64,000 nt of DNA from Flavobacterium rhamnosiphilum (GTDB lineage: Bacteria; Bacteroidota; Bacteroidia; Flavobacteriales; Flavobacteriaceae): positions 109,760 through 173,759 of the forward strand of contig NZ_SMLG01000008.1 of NCBI RefSeq assembly GCF_004349195.1. Reading direction: 5' to 3'. The first letter of the stretch is position 1. Each line of letters starts with the position of its first letter. Shown here one piece after another: positions 8,510 to 16,916 of the stretch. The position numbers and the translations under genes are program-made. The notes under the pieces are model-generated. The model was not told the origin of the DNA. It ran no database searches and saw only the letters and a program-made list of their open reading frames with translations.

Positions 8510-9457
8510 ATGAAAAAAATTGGAATTTTATTTGGAATGGAAGACACCTTTCCGCAAGCATTTATTGATCGGGTTAACTCAAAAAACGAAAAGGGAATCA
8601 TTGCGGAAGCGGTTGCTATTGATAAAGTAGTTCAAAATCAAGACGGAGAATATGCGGTAATTATTGACCGAATTTCCCAAGATGTCCCTTTTTACCGTGC
8701 TTATTTAAAAAATGCCGCTTTAACAGGAACCAATGTAATTAATAATCCTTTTTGGTGGAGTGCTGATGATAAATTTTTCAATAATGCTTTGGCAGATACT
8801 CTTGGTGTTCCGCTTCCTAATACGGTAATTCTTCCTTCGGCCGAACATCCTACTGATACCACCGAAAAATCTTTCCGAAATTTAAAATATCCAATGGACT
8901 GGCAAGGAATCTTTGATTACATTGGCTTTCCGGCTTATATGAAACCGTATGCTGGTGGCGGTTGGAAAAACGTGTATCGATTAGAAAACAAAGAAGAGTT
9001 TTGGGAAAAACATCAGGAAACGGGACAATTAGTGATGATATTACAAGAAGAAATTGTTTTTACGGAGTATTTTAGGGTCTATTGTTTGGGTTGTAAAGCA
9101 GTGCGAATTATGCAATATGAACCAAGAAATCCGCATCATTTGCGGTATGTAATTGATGGGCCTCCAGTTGATAAAAAGTTATTAGCCACAGTAAAAGACT
9201 ATACTTTACGTCTTTGTGAAGGTTTAGGATATGACTTTAATACGGTCGAATTTGCCGTTCGGGGCGGAATTCCGTACGCAATTGATTTTGGAAATCCAGC
9301 GCCTGATGCCGAGTTGACTTCTGTGGGTGCTGAGAACTTTGAATGGGTGGTGGAAGAAGCCGCAAAAATGGCTATCGCTGCCGCAAAAAAACAAAAACCA
9401 GGGAAAATAAATTTGACTTGGGGAACTTTTATAAAAGATGCCGCCGGAGGAAAGTAA
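8510..9457 (+). CDS. ATP-grasp ligase 1 of the amidoligase operon
   Basis: Predicted ATP-dependent carboxylate-amine (or thiol) ligase working through an acyl-phosphate. The 315-residue protein has a pre-ATP-grasp domain (1-120), the ATP-binding lid MKPYAGGGWKNVYR near residue 144, the adenine-pocket strand MILQEEIVF, and the metal-binding strand PYAIDFGNPAPDAE near residue 263. It lacks a transmembrane segment. It sits 18 bp after the esterase. The 255 bp to the next gene are filled by two repeats, so cotranscription downstream is likely but less certain. Substrate unknown; amino-acid or short peptide ligation is expected for the fold. Confidence 0.82.
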   Translation: MKKIGILFGMEDTFPQAFIDRVNSKNEKGIIAEAVAIDKVVQNQDGEYAVIIDRISQDVPFYRAYLKNAALTGTNVINNPFWWSADDKFFNNALADTLGVPLPNTVILPSAEHPTDTTEKSFRNLKYPMDWQGIFDYIGFPAYMKPYAGGGWKNVYRLENKEEFWEKHQETGQLVMILQEEIVFTEYFRVYCLGCKAVRIMQYEPRNPHHLRYVIDGPPVDKKLLATVKDYTLRLCEGLGYDFNTVEFAVRGGIPYAIDFGNPAPDAELTSVGAENFEWVVEEAAKMAIAAAKKQKPGKINLTWGTFIKDAAGGK

Positions 9458-9458
9458 T

Positions 9459-9468
9459 CAGTATTCAG
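9459..9468. repeat. CAGTATTCAG intergenic word
   Basis: One of several identical CAGTATTCAG words found only between genes in this window (also 46478, 50526, 50533, 51877). Here it directly precedes a long inverted repeat. Confidence 0.6.
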
Positions 9469-9545
9469 TTTGTCATTCCGAGGAACGAGGAATCTCAACC
9501 ATAAGGAACAGCAAACAGAGATTCCTCGTTCCTCGGAATGACAAA
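9469..9545. repeat. Perfect 28-bp inverted repeat
   Basis: Left arm 9469-9496 (TTTGTCATTCCGAGGAACGA and 8 more bases) and right arm 9518-9545 are exact reverse complements with a 21-nt loop. There is no T run on either side, so it is not an ordinary intrinsic terminator. It resembles the GTCATTCCGAGGAACGAGGAATCT words that I know as dispersed repeats in Flavobacteriaceae genomes. Confidence 0.85.
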
Positions 9546-9597
9546 GGGGAAGAAAAATGTAATTTTAAATAAAAGTTTTGTTGATTACGAAATCCCC

Positions 9598-9701
9598 TAG
9601 CCCCGATTAAAGTGAAAATCCTTTTTTGTCCTGAAAAAGTTCAGGACAAAAAAGATTGCAACGGAAAGCGGGTCCCGATAGCTATCGGGATAGCTCCTAA
9701 A
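9598..9701. repeat. Dispersed hairpin-bearing repeat, copy B
   Basis: Shares its outer frame with copy A at 2571-2652 (TAGCCCCGAT, AGTGAAAATCCTTTT, AGATTG.AACG, AGCGGG, TAGCTCCTAAAA). The central hairpin is a perfect 14-bp stem (CTTTTTTGTCCTGA) unrelated to that of copy A, and an additional perfect 18-bp palindrome TCCCGATAGCTATCGGGA is inserted where copy A has only GGGAAA. It lies in the leader of the GCS2 ligase gene. Confidence 0.85.
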
Positions 9702-9712
9702 AAAATAAATTA

Positions 9713-10819
9713 ATGAAAAAATTACCCGTTTTTACACTTGGTGTTGAAGAAGAATATCAAATTATAGATCCTGAAACAAGAGATTTGCGGTCGCATTTGT
9801 CAAAAATTGTGGATGGTGCCAAAATAATTTTAAATGAGCAGGTTAAAGCCGAAATGCATCAATCGGTGGTGGAAGTGGGTACTAATATCTGCAGTAATGT
9901 CAATGATGCCAAAAATGAGATTCGATTTTTACGGTCTAAAATTGTTGAATTAGCGGATAAACAAGATCTTATTGTTGGTGGAGCCGGGACGCATCCATTT
10001 TCAAAATGGCAGGATCAGCCCATAACTGACGACCCTCGATACCACGATATTGTCAATGAATTGCAGGATGCGGCACGTTCCAATTTGATTTTTGGAATGC
10101 ATTGTCATGTGGGTATTGAAAACCGTGAAATTGGCTTGCAATTGATGAATCAAGCCACGTATTTCCTACCTCACATATTTGCACTTTCAACAAATTCTCC
10201 TTTTTGGGAAGGCAGAAAAACAGGTTATAAGTCCTTTAGAACTAAAGTTTTTGACAAGTTTCCTAGAACGGGTTTGCCGGAATATTTTGATTCGGTAAGT
10301 TCCTATGAGAATTATTTAGATACTTTGGTAAAAACAAATTGTATTGATAATCCTAAGAAAATCTGGTGGGATCTACGCTTGCATCCGTTTTATAATACGA
10401 TTGAATTCAGGATTTGTGATATGTGTTTAACGGTAGATGAAACCATTTGTATTGTAGCAATTATTCAGGCAATTGTGGCTAAACTTTACAAGCTTAACAT
10501 GAATAATACGAGTTTTAATATCTATCGATTGGCATTGGTAAAGGAAAATAAATTTCGTGCGGCTCGTTATGGAATTGATAATAATATGATTGATTTTGGA
10601 TTGCAAAAAGAAGTGGAAACCAAAATGCTTATCTTGGAATTGTTAGACTTTGTCGATGATGTTGTTGATGAATTGGGAAGCCGCGAGGATATTAATTATG
10701 TTCATGAAATTTTGAAAAACGGAACCGGAGCAGACAAACAACTAACTGTTTTTGAAGAAACAGGGGATCTTTCCAAAGTGGTAGACTTTATAACTGGCGA
10801 ATTTACCAAGGGATTATAA
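9713..10819 (+). CDS. GCS2-family carboxylate-amine ligase (YbdK-like)
   Basis: Member of the glutamate-cysteine ligase 2 fold (COG2170), which couples ATP hydrolysis to bond formation between an amino-acid carboxylate and an amine. Motifs are all present in the 368 residues: LGVEEEYQII (10-19) with metal-binding Glu, MHQSVVEVGT near 46, GGAGTHPF near 90, HCHVGIE near 127, STNSPFWEGR near 160, and WWDLRLHPFYNTIEFRICD near 220. It starts at an ATG after the copy B repeat and is followed after 41 bp by the amidotransferase. E. coli YbdK has weak Glu-Cys ligase activity, but in this operon another substrate is more likely. Confidence 0.9.
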   Translation: MKKLPVFTLGVEEEYQIIDPETRDLRSHLSKIVDGAKIILNEQVKAEMHQSVVEVGTNICSNVNDAKNEIRFLRSKIVELADKQDLIVGGAGTHPFSKWQDQPITDDPRYHDIVNELQDAARSNLIFGMHCHVGIENREIGLQLMNQATYFLPHIFALSTNSPFWEGRKTGYKSFRTKVFDKFPRTGLPEYFDSVSSYENYLDTLVKTNCIDNPKKIWWDLRLHPFYNTIEFRICDMCLTVDETICIVAIIQAIVAKLYKLNMNNTSFNIYRLALVKENKFRAARYGIDNNMIDFGLQKEVETKMLILELLDFVDDVVDELGSREDINYVHEILKNGTGADKQLTVFEETGDLSKVVDFITGEFTKGL

Positions 10820-10860
10820 AATATAAATTAACTTTACGCATTATCTTTTTTTAAATAATT

Positions 10861-11691
10861 ATGTCGAATAAAATTATAAAAATAGCGCTTTTAGATATGT
10901 ACAAAGGGGAACCTAATCAAGGGATGCGCTGTATAATTGATGTTGTAAACAGGTTTAGTCCAGTAGTTAGTTTTGAAATATTCGATGTTCGGGTAAAATG
11001 TGAATTGCCGGATATCAAAGAGTTTGATATTTACATTTCAACCGGAGGTCCAGGAAATCCATTAATTGGTGATGGAAATTGGGATGTGAAATATTATGCG
11101 TTTATTGATTCATTGCATAAATGGAATACTGAAAATGCAATTAAAAAGCATGTGTTGTTCATTTGTCATTCTTTTCAAATGGCTTGCTTGCATTTTGGGT
11201 TGGCCACGGTGACCCGAAGAAATGATACTTCTTTTGGTGTAATGACAATTCATAAAACCAAAGAAGGGCTTACAGATCCTTTATTTGAAGGGTTAGCAGA
11301 TCCTTTTTATGGGATTGATTCCAGGGATTATCAAGTGGTACAGCCTAAGCTTAGTATTTTTTCTAAAAAAGGGGCTAAAATTATTTCGTTAGAAAAAATA
11401 AGGGATAATGTACAATACGAGCGTGCAATTATGGCGGTTCGTTTTACCGATTATTTTGTAGGGACACAATTTCACCCGGAAGCCGATCCGGTAAGCTTTA
11501 TCTCGCATTTGAGAAACAAACAGGCGAAAGAAAAAATCAGGAATATGAAAGGGAAAAGAAAGTTTCGAAACATGCTGGAAGATTTATTGGATGATGATAA
11601 AATATACAGAACCAATGAAACTTTGATTCCTAATTTCCTTCGAATAGCGATTAATGACTTGATGAAAACCAAGAGAATGCTTTCTAATTAA
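10861..11691 (+). CDS. Class I glutamine amidotransferase of the amidoligase operon
   Basis: GATase1-fold protein of 276 residues. The triad appears intact: nucleophile Cys102 in LFICHSFQMAC, and His205/Glu207 in GTQFHPEAD. GGPGNPL (62-68) is the oxyanion-strand equivalent. The C-terminal 60 residues (KEKIRNMKGKRKFRNMLEDL) are a basic helical extension not found in small GATases. It could supply ammonia from glutamine to one of the neighbouring ligases, or act as a gamma-glutamyl hydrolase removing a glutamyl group; the two cannot be separated from sequence. Gap of 15 bp to the next ATP-grasp gene. Confidence 0.85.
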   Translation: MSNKIIKIALLDMYKGEPNQGMRCIIDVVNRFSPVVSFEIFDVRVKCELPDIKEFDIYISTGGPGNPLIGDGNWDVKYYAFIDSLHKWNTENAIKKHVLFICHSFQMACLHFGLATVTRRNDTSFGVMTIHKTKEGLTDPLFEGLADPFYGIDSRDYQVVQPKLSIFSKKGAKIISLEKIRDNVQYERAIMAVRFTDYFVGTQFHPEADPVSFISHLRNKQAKEKIRNMKGKRKFRNMLEDLLDDDKIYRTNETLIPNFLRIAINDLMKTKRMLSN

Positions 11692-11706
11692 TACATTTAT
11701 TTTAAG

Positions 11707-12897
11707 ATGATTTCAAAATATCGGGAGTTATTTAATACTCAATTTACAGAAAAAAAATATCAGGAATTTAAAGATGATATTGCTTCCGATTTTAATTACA
11801 TGCCTACTTTTCGATTAGGTGAAACCCCTTTTTTTATTTCAAATGAGTTAAAAGCACAATTGATTGAAGGCTGTAATCAAGTTATAGCTTTTGTTCAAAA
11901 AGAAGACTTTAAAATACTTACAAATAAATCATTAGAATTAAACCATAAAGTTCCAAATGAGGATGAACACACTACTTTTTTAGCAATTGATTTTGGAATT
12001 TGTGAAGAAGACGGAGCTGTTATTCCTAAACTAATTGAAGTACAGGGATTTCCTTCTTTGTACAATTATCAGATTAATTTGTATGAGAAATTCAAGAATA
12101 ACTACCCTTTTCTTAGCGAATTAACGCCGTTTATCAACAACATTGAACCACAAGAATATTTCGATATTTTGGAAGAAGCGATTTGCAATAAGCATCCGAA
12201 AGAAAATGTTATTTTGCTTGAAATAGAACCCGAAAAACAAAATACCAAGATTGATTTTTATTATTGCAGAAGAGATATCGGTATACCGATAGTTTGCGTT
12301 ACTGAACTCCTAAAGAAAGACAAACAACTGTTCTATTTGAACGAAAAAGGCGATGAAATTCGGGTAAAAAGAATCTATAATCGGGTTATTTTTGATGAAT
12401 TGGATTTGCGAACCGATTTAAAGTTGAATTTCCATTTTTCAGATGAACTTGATGTAGAATGGGCTGGACATCCCAATTGGTTTTTTCGAATCAGTAAATT
12501 TATTTTACCTTTTCTAAAAGGAAAGTATTTCATCGAAACTACTTTGTTGAGTGACTTAAAAGAAATCCCTCAGGATTTAGAAAATTACGTTTTAAAACCT
12601 CTATTTTCTTTCTCAGGAACAGGCGTTATTTTTCATGTAACAAAAGAAGATATCGAAGCTGTAGTTGATAAAGAGCTTTATATTCTTCAAAAAAAGGTAA
12701 ACTACATTCCTATTGTACAATCTCCGGAGGGAAAAGTAAAAGCCGAAGTGCGTGTGCTTTGTGTTTGGAAAAAAGAGGATGCAGCTCCTACTCTACTGTG
12801 CAACTTGGTCCGATTGAGTCGTGGCGAAATGATTGGCGTTAAATTCAATAAAGATAAAGATTGGGTTGGCGGAACACTTGGATTATTTGAAAGGTAA
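11707..12897 (+). CDS. ATP-grasp-like ligase 2 of the amidoligase operon
   Basis: A 396-residue protein in which typical ATP-grasp elements seem to occur out of the usual order: an acidic strand with PKLIEVQGFPSLY near residue 110, then the nucleotide-binding strand YVLKPLFSFSGTGVIF near 295 and a basic strand AEVRVLCVW near 345, ending RLSRGEMIGVKFNKDKDWVGG. This layout recalls circularly permuted ATP-grasps such as glutathionylspermidine synthase, but I cannot prove permutation by eye. Last gene of the set; 523 bp without a gene follow. Predicted role: a second ATP-dependent ligation onto the product of the GCS2 or first ATP-grasp enzyme. Confidence 0.7.
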   Translation: MISKYRELFNTQFTEKKYQEFKDDIASDFNYMPTFRLGETPFFISNELKAQLIEGCNQVIAFVQKEDFKILTNKSLELNHKVPNEDEHTTFLAIDFGICEEDGAVIPKLIEVQGFPSLYNYQINLYEKFKNNYPFLSELTPFINNIEPQEYFDILEEAICNKHPKENVILLEIEPEKQNTKIDFYYCRRDIGIPIVCVTELLKKDKQLFYLNEKGDEIRVKRIYNRVIFDELDLRTDLKLNFHFSDELDVEWAGHPNWFFRISKFILPFLKGKYFIETTLLSDLKEIPQDLENYVLKPLFSFSGTGVIFHVTKEDIEAVVDKELYILQKKVNYIPIVQSPEGKVKAEVRVLCVWKKEDAAPTLLCNLVRLSRGEMIGVKFNKDKDWVGGTLGLFER

Positions 12898-13420
12898 ATC
12901 CTTTTATTAAATCAAGTTTAAAACTTTCTAATGTGTACTTTTTTCAAAACTATTTTTTATTTGATTTCTAATTTGGAGTATAATTATTTAGCTTTTTATT
13001 CTATTTTTTTGAACTTTTATTCTATTGTAAACAAACACTACTTATTATTGTTGCAATACCATATTTAGGTACATTAATTAAAATTCATTTTTAAGTTTAA
13101 TTTTTGGCGATAATGTCATTTTAACGCATTGAAATACGAAAAAGTGAAAATCGAACACTTTTTTATAGCGTAATACGTGTTAAAAAAATATTAAAATCAA
13201 TTATAAAAATAGTACTCACCTGAACTCTTATTTTTAAAATTTAAGTTTTTTCTTGTTTTAGCTGATTATGGATAGTGTTTAATGAATTTTTAAAACCTAC
13301 ACTCTTAATAATTTACAAATTATTTAATTCTATAATAATTTAACATTTAAAAAAATAATCTGTCTTTTTTTTATTTATTATTGTAAGGATGTAATTCAAA
13401 ACTACTAAATATTTTAGCAA
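12898..13420. other. Long AT-rich region upstream of the 3-keto-glycoside operon
   Basis: 523 bp with no credible ORF. Very AT-rich with poly-A/T tracts (for example around 13170-13200 and 13340-13380). It presumably contains the terminator of the amidoligase operon and the promoter and regulator sites of the following operon, but I see no clear hairpin with a T run and no clean TAnnTTTG box. Confidence 0.5.
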
Positions 13421-13981
13421 ATGAATAGAAGAGAAGCACTTAAGAGCGTTGCGTATTTGATGGGAAGCGCAATTTCAGCAACTACAATGGGCGTTTTATT
13501 TGAAAATTTTACTTTGCCAGAAAAGGAGAAAAATAAAGTGCCTTTTTCGGCTACTGATGAAGAAGTTTTAGCTGAATTTGCCGATATCATTATACCGACA
13601 ACAGCATCTTCGCCAGGAGCAAAAGCTGCAGGACTCGGTGCTTTTATTCCTATGATAATTAGAGATTGTTATCCGGCAAAAATGCAGCAGATTTTTGCAT
13701 CCGGAATGAAAGACATGCAAGCAAAATGTTTGAAAGACTTCAATAAAGATTTCATGACTATGACAATAGATGAGCGTCAGAAATTAATGGGAGAATTAAA
13801 AGACGAAGCAATTGCTACAGAAAAAGCACCTTCTTTCTTTTTGATTGCCAGAGATTTAACCATTCTTGGATATTTTTCATCAGAAATAGGTTGTACACAA
13901 GCTCGTGAATACCTACCCGTTCCCGGTAAATATGATGGAAACGTAGAGTATACCCCAGGTCAAAAAGCTTGGGCAACATAA
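13421..13981 (+). CDS. Gluconate 2-dehydrogenase subunit 3-like protein (small subunit of the GMC dehydrogenase)
   Basis: Small partner subunit of membrane- or periplasm-located GMC dehydrogenases. The 186-residue protein starts with MNRREALKSVAYLMGSAISA, a twin-arginine-like export signal, consistent with carrying the folded FAD subunit to the periplasm. The body has the subunit 3 pattern TDEEVLAEFADIIIPTT (45-61) and GAKAAGLGAFIPMIIRDCY. It precedes the GMC gene by 54 bp and begins an eleven-gene same-strand run. In glucoside 3-dehydrogenases the equivalent small subunit is LacC-like; that parallel is inferred from family and context. Confidence 0.85.
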   Translation: MNRREALKSVAYLMGSAISATTMGVLFENFTLPEKEKNKVPFSATDEEVLAEFADIIIPTTASSPGAKAAGLGAFIPMIIRDCYPAKMQQIFASGMKDMQAKCLKDFNKDFMTMTIDERQKLMGELKDEAIATEKAPSFFLIARDLTILGYFSSEIGCTQAREYLPVPGKYDGNVEYTPGQKAWAT

Positions 13982-14035
13982 TGGTATTAACCCTTTTGAC
14001 TTTAAAAATATCTTTAAAATATAAAAATACTACAC

Positions 14036-15739
14036 GTGAATATAAATACCAATTTAAAAGAACAAAATACATATGATGCTATTGTGATAGGATCAGGAAT
14101 TAGTGGTAGTTGGGCAGCAAAAGAGCTTACTGAAAAAGGTTTGAAAGTTTTGATGTTAGAGCGAGGTATGAACATTGAGCATATTAAAGATTATGAATCT
14201 GCCATGAAAGCCCCATGGGAATTGGAGCATGCAGGTAAACTTACCGTAGAACAAAAAAGAACGCATCCAGTACAAACACGTGATTATCCATACAATGAAG
14301 CTACCGAAAAATGGTGGGTTAATGATTTGGAATGCCCGTATACAGAAGACAAGCGATTTGACTGGTACAGAGGATTTCATGTTGGAGGAAAATCTTTAAT
14401 GTGGGGTCGTCAAAGTTACCGTTTTAGTGACCATAATTTTGAAGATAATGCTAAAGATGGGTTTGGAAATGACTGGCCTATTCGTTATAAAGATCTTACG
14501 AAATGGTATGATTATGTAGAGAAATTTGCCGGAATTAGCGGACAAGTCGAAAACTGGCCACTTTTACCGGATGGGAAATTTCTTCCTCCAATGGATTTAA
14601 ATTGTGTAGAAAAATCAGTTAAAGAAAGATTAGAAAAACATTATAATAGAACCCGTATCCTTACTATTGGTCGTACGGCAAACTTAACCGTACCTCACAA
14701 AGGTCGTGGTAGCTGTCAATATAGAAATTTATGCAGTCGTGGTTGTCCGTTTGGAGCCTATTTCAGCACGCAATCTTCTACATTACCTGCTGCTATGGCG
14801 ACTAATAGATTAACGGTAAGACCCTACTCTATTGTGAATCATATCATTTATGATAAAGACACTAAAAAGGCAAAAGGGGTAATGGTAATTGATGCTGAAA
14901 CCAATGAAACAATGGAGTTTTATGCCAAAATTGTTTTTGTAAATGGTTCCACTTTAGGATCAACTTTTATTTTATTGAATTCAACTTCTGAAGCGCATCC
15001 GGAAGGAATGGGTAACGCTAGTGGGCAATTGGGTCATAATTTGATGGATCATCATTTCCGTTGTGGTGCTGAAGGAACTGCTGAAGGTTTTGAAGATAAA
15101 TATACATACGGAAGAAGAGCCAATGGTATTTATATTCCAAGATACCAAAATGTAGGTAATGATAAACGAGATTACTTAAGAGGTTTTGGTTACCAAGGAG
15201 GTGCCAGTAGAGGATTATGGCATAAAGAAGTTGCCGAATTGGCTTTTGGTGGTGATTTCAAAGATACAATGTCACTTCCGGCAAATTCCTGGAGCATGGG
15301 ATTGGGTGGCTTTGGAGAAATGTTGCCTTATTATGAAAATAAGGTTTACATCGATCATACCAAAAAAGATAAATGGGGACAACCTGTTTTAGCTATTGAT
15401 TGCGAATACAAAGAGAATGAGGCAAAAATGCGGGAAGATATGATGAATGACGCAGCCGAAATGCTCGAAGCATCTGGAATCAAAAATGTAAAAACGTATG
15501 ATAACGATTGTTATCCTGGTATGGCTATTCACGAAATGGGAACAGCCAGAATGGGTAACGACCCTAAAACTTCCGTTTTAAACAAATGGAATCAAATGCA
15601 TGAAGTAAATAATGTATTTGTCACTGACGGTTCCTGTATGCCTTCGATTGCCTGCCAAAATCCATCATTGACATTTATGGCATTAACAGCACGTGCCTGT
15701 GATTATGCTGTCAAAGAATTGAAAAAAGGCAATATTTAG
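14036..15739 (+). CDS. GMC oxidoreductase, probable glycoside 3-dehydrogenase catalytic subunit
   Basis: FAD-dependent dehydrogenase that probably oxidises the C3 hydroxyl of sugars or glycosides. FAD motif AIVIGSGISGSWAAKEL lies at residues 15-31, GGKSLMWGRQSYR near 118 is the second FAD-binding loop, a Cys-rich segment RGSCQYRNLCSRGCPFGAY lies near 225 and the C-terminus has HEMGTARMG and TDGSCMPSIACQNPSLTFM with the catalytic His/Asn region. The start is a GTG at 14036; no ATG occurs between it and the FAD motif. With the small subunit before it and the cytochrome c after it, it makes up the three parts of a LacABC-type dehydrogenase. Confidence 0.9.
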   Translation: MNINTNLKEQNTYDAIVIGSGISGSWAAKELTEKGLKVLMLERGMNIEHIKDYESAMKAPWELEHAGKLTVEQKRTHPVQTRDYPYNEATEKWWVNDLECPYTEDKRFDWYRGFHVGGKSLMWGRQSYRFSDHNFEDNAKDGFGNDWPIRYKDLTKWYDYVEKFAGISGQVENWPLLPDGKFLPPMDLNCVEKSVKERLEKHYNRTRILTIGRTANLTVPHKGRGSCQYRNLCSRGCPFGAYFSTQSSTLPAAMATNRLTVRPYSIVNHIIYDKDTKKAKGVMVIDAETNETMEFYAKIVFVNGSTLGSTFILLNSTSEAHPEGMGNASGQLGHNLMDHHFRCGAEGTAEGFEDKYTYGRRANGIYIPRYQNVGNDKRDYLRGFGYQGGASRGLWHKEVAELAFGGDFKDTMSLPANSWSMGLGGFGEMLPYYENKVYIDHTKKDKWGQPVLAIDCEYKENEAKMREDMMNDAAEMLEASGIKNVKTYDNDCYPGMAIHEMGTARMGNDPKTSVLNKWNQMHEVNNVFVTDGSCMPSIACQNPSLTFMALTARACDYAVKELKKGNI

Positions 15740-15751
15740 CACCTGAAAAGC

Positions 15752-16906
15752 ATGAGAAAATTAAAAATGGGTATGGTTGGCGGTGGGCAGCATGCTTTTA
15801 TCGGAGCGATTCATCGCATTGCAGCCAACATAGATGGATTAATCGAATTGCATTGTGGTGCTTTTAGTTCCAACCCAGAAACATCAAAAGAATCAGGAAA
15901 AGAGTTATTTCTGCCGGAATCAAAATGTTACGGTTCTTATGCTGAAATGTTTGCAACCGAAAGTGGTCTTCCAAAAGAGCAACGGATGGATTTTGTAACC
16001 ATTGTTACTCCTAATTTTGCTCATTTTGCTCCGGCAATGATGGCTTTAGAGTATGGTTTTCATGTTGTTATAGACAAACCGATGACGTTAAGTCTTGGTG
16101 AAGCCAAACAATTGCAACAAAAAGTGAAAGAAACCGGACTTATTTTGTGTCTTACACATACCTATTCCGGTTATCCAATGGTAAAACAAGCCCGAAAAAT
16201 GGTGGCTGACAACCAGTTTGGAAAAATTAGAAAAGTAATGGTAGAATACCCGCAAGGCTGGTTGAGTACCTTAAGCGAAAGCGAGGGGAATAAACAAGCG
16301 CTTTGGCGTACCGACCCTTCAAAAAGTGGTATTAGCGGATGCATGGGAGATATTGGAACCCACGCTGCACAACTGGCAGAATACATCTCAGGATTGAAAA
16401 TTTCTAAGTTGTGTGCAGACATTAATATTGTTGTTGAAGGAAGAAATCTGGATGATGACGGTAATGTATTACTCAAATTTGATAATGGGGCCAATGGAAT
16501 TTTGGTGGCTTCACAAATTGCTTCCGGAGAAGAGAACAGCTTGAAAATTAAAATTTACGGCGAAAAAGGAGGTTTAGAATGGCATCAGATGGAGCCCAAT
16601 ACTCTGTTAGTTAAATGGTCGGATGCCCCAGCACAAATTTACCGTGCAGGCAATGGCTATTTATCGAATATCGCCACTTTTAATTCCCGTACACCTAGCG
16701 GTCACCCGGAAGGTTATCTGGAGGCTTTCGCTAATTTATACAAGAATTTTGCTTTGACATTACTATCAAAATCAGAAGGAAAAGAACCAACCGAGGAAAT
16801 GCTTGATTTTCCAAATGCTGATGATGGTGTTCGTGGAATGGCTTTCATAGAGAATGTAATAGCTTCGGGGAAATCAGATCAAAAATGGTTTGATTTTAAT
16901 ATTTAA
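15752..16906 (+). CDS. Gfo/Idh/MocA-family oxidoreductase
   Basis: NAD(P)-dependent sugar or cyclitol dehydrogenase. Rossmann motif GMVGGGQHAFIG (7-18), EKP-like motif VIDKPMTLS near 110, and the catalytic region GCMGDIGTHAAQLAEY near 200, where His and Asp are conserved in the family. 384 residues, no export signal, so cytoplasmic, unlike the second paralogue at 18465. It lies 12 bp after the GMC gene and 10 bp before an isomerase. In this context it probably interconverts 3-keto and hydroxy sugars, with substrate unknown. Confidence 0.9.
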   Translation: MRKLKMGMVGGGQHAFIGAIHRIAANIDGLIELHCGAFSSNPETSKESGKELFLPESKCYGSYAEMFATESGLPKEQRMDFVTIVTPNFAHFAPAMMALEYGFHVVIDKPMTLSLGEAKQLQQKVKETGLILCLTHTYSGYPMVKQARKMVADNQFGKIRKVMVEYPQGWLSTLSESEGNKQALWRTDPSKSGISGCMGDIGTHAAQLAEYISGLKISKLCADINIVVEGRNLDDDGNVLLKFDNGANGILVASQIASGEENSLKIKIYGEKGGLEWHQMEPNTLLVKWSDAPAQIYRAGNGYLSNIATFNSRTPSGHPEGYLEAFANLYKNFALTLLSKSEGKEPTEEMLDFPNADDGVRGMAFIENVIASGKSDQKWFDFNI

Positions 16907-16916
16907 AAAAGAATAA

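Noticed and set aside
9469..9545. Intrinsic terminator for ATP-grasp 1
   Set aside because: Long perfect hairpin but no T run on either side; treated as a repeat.
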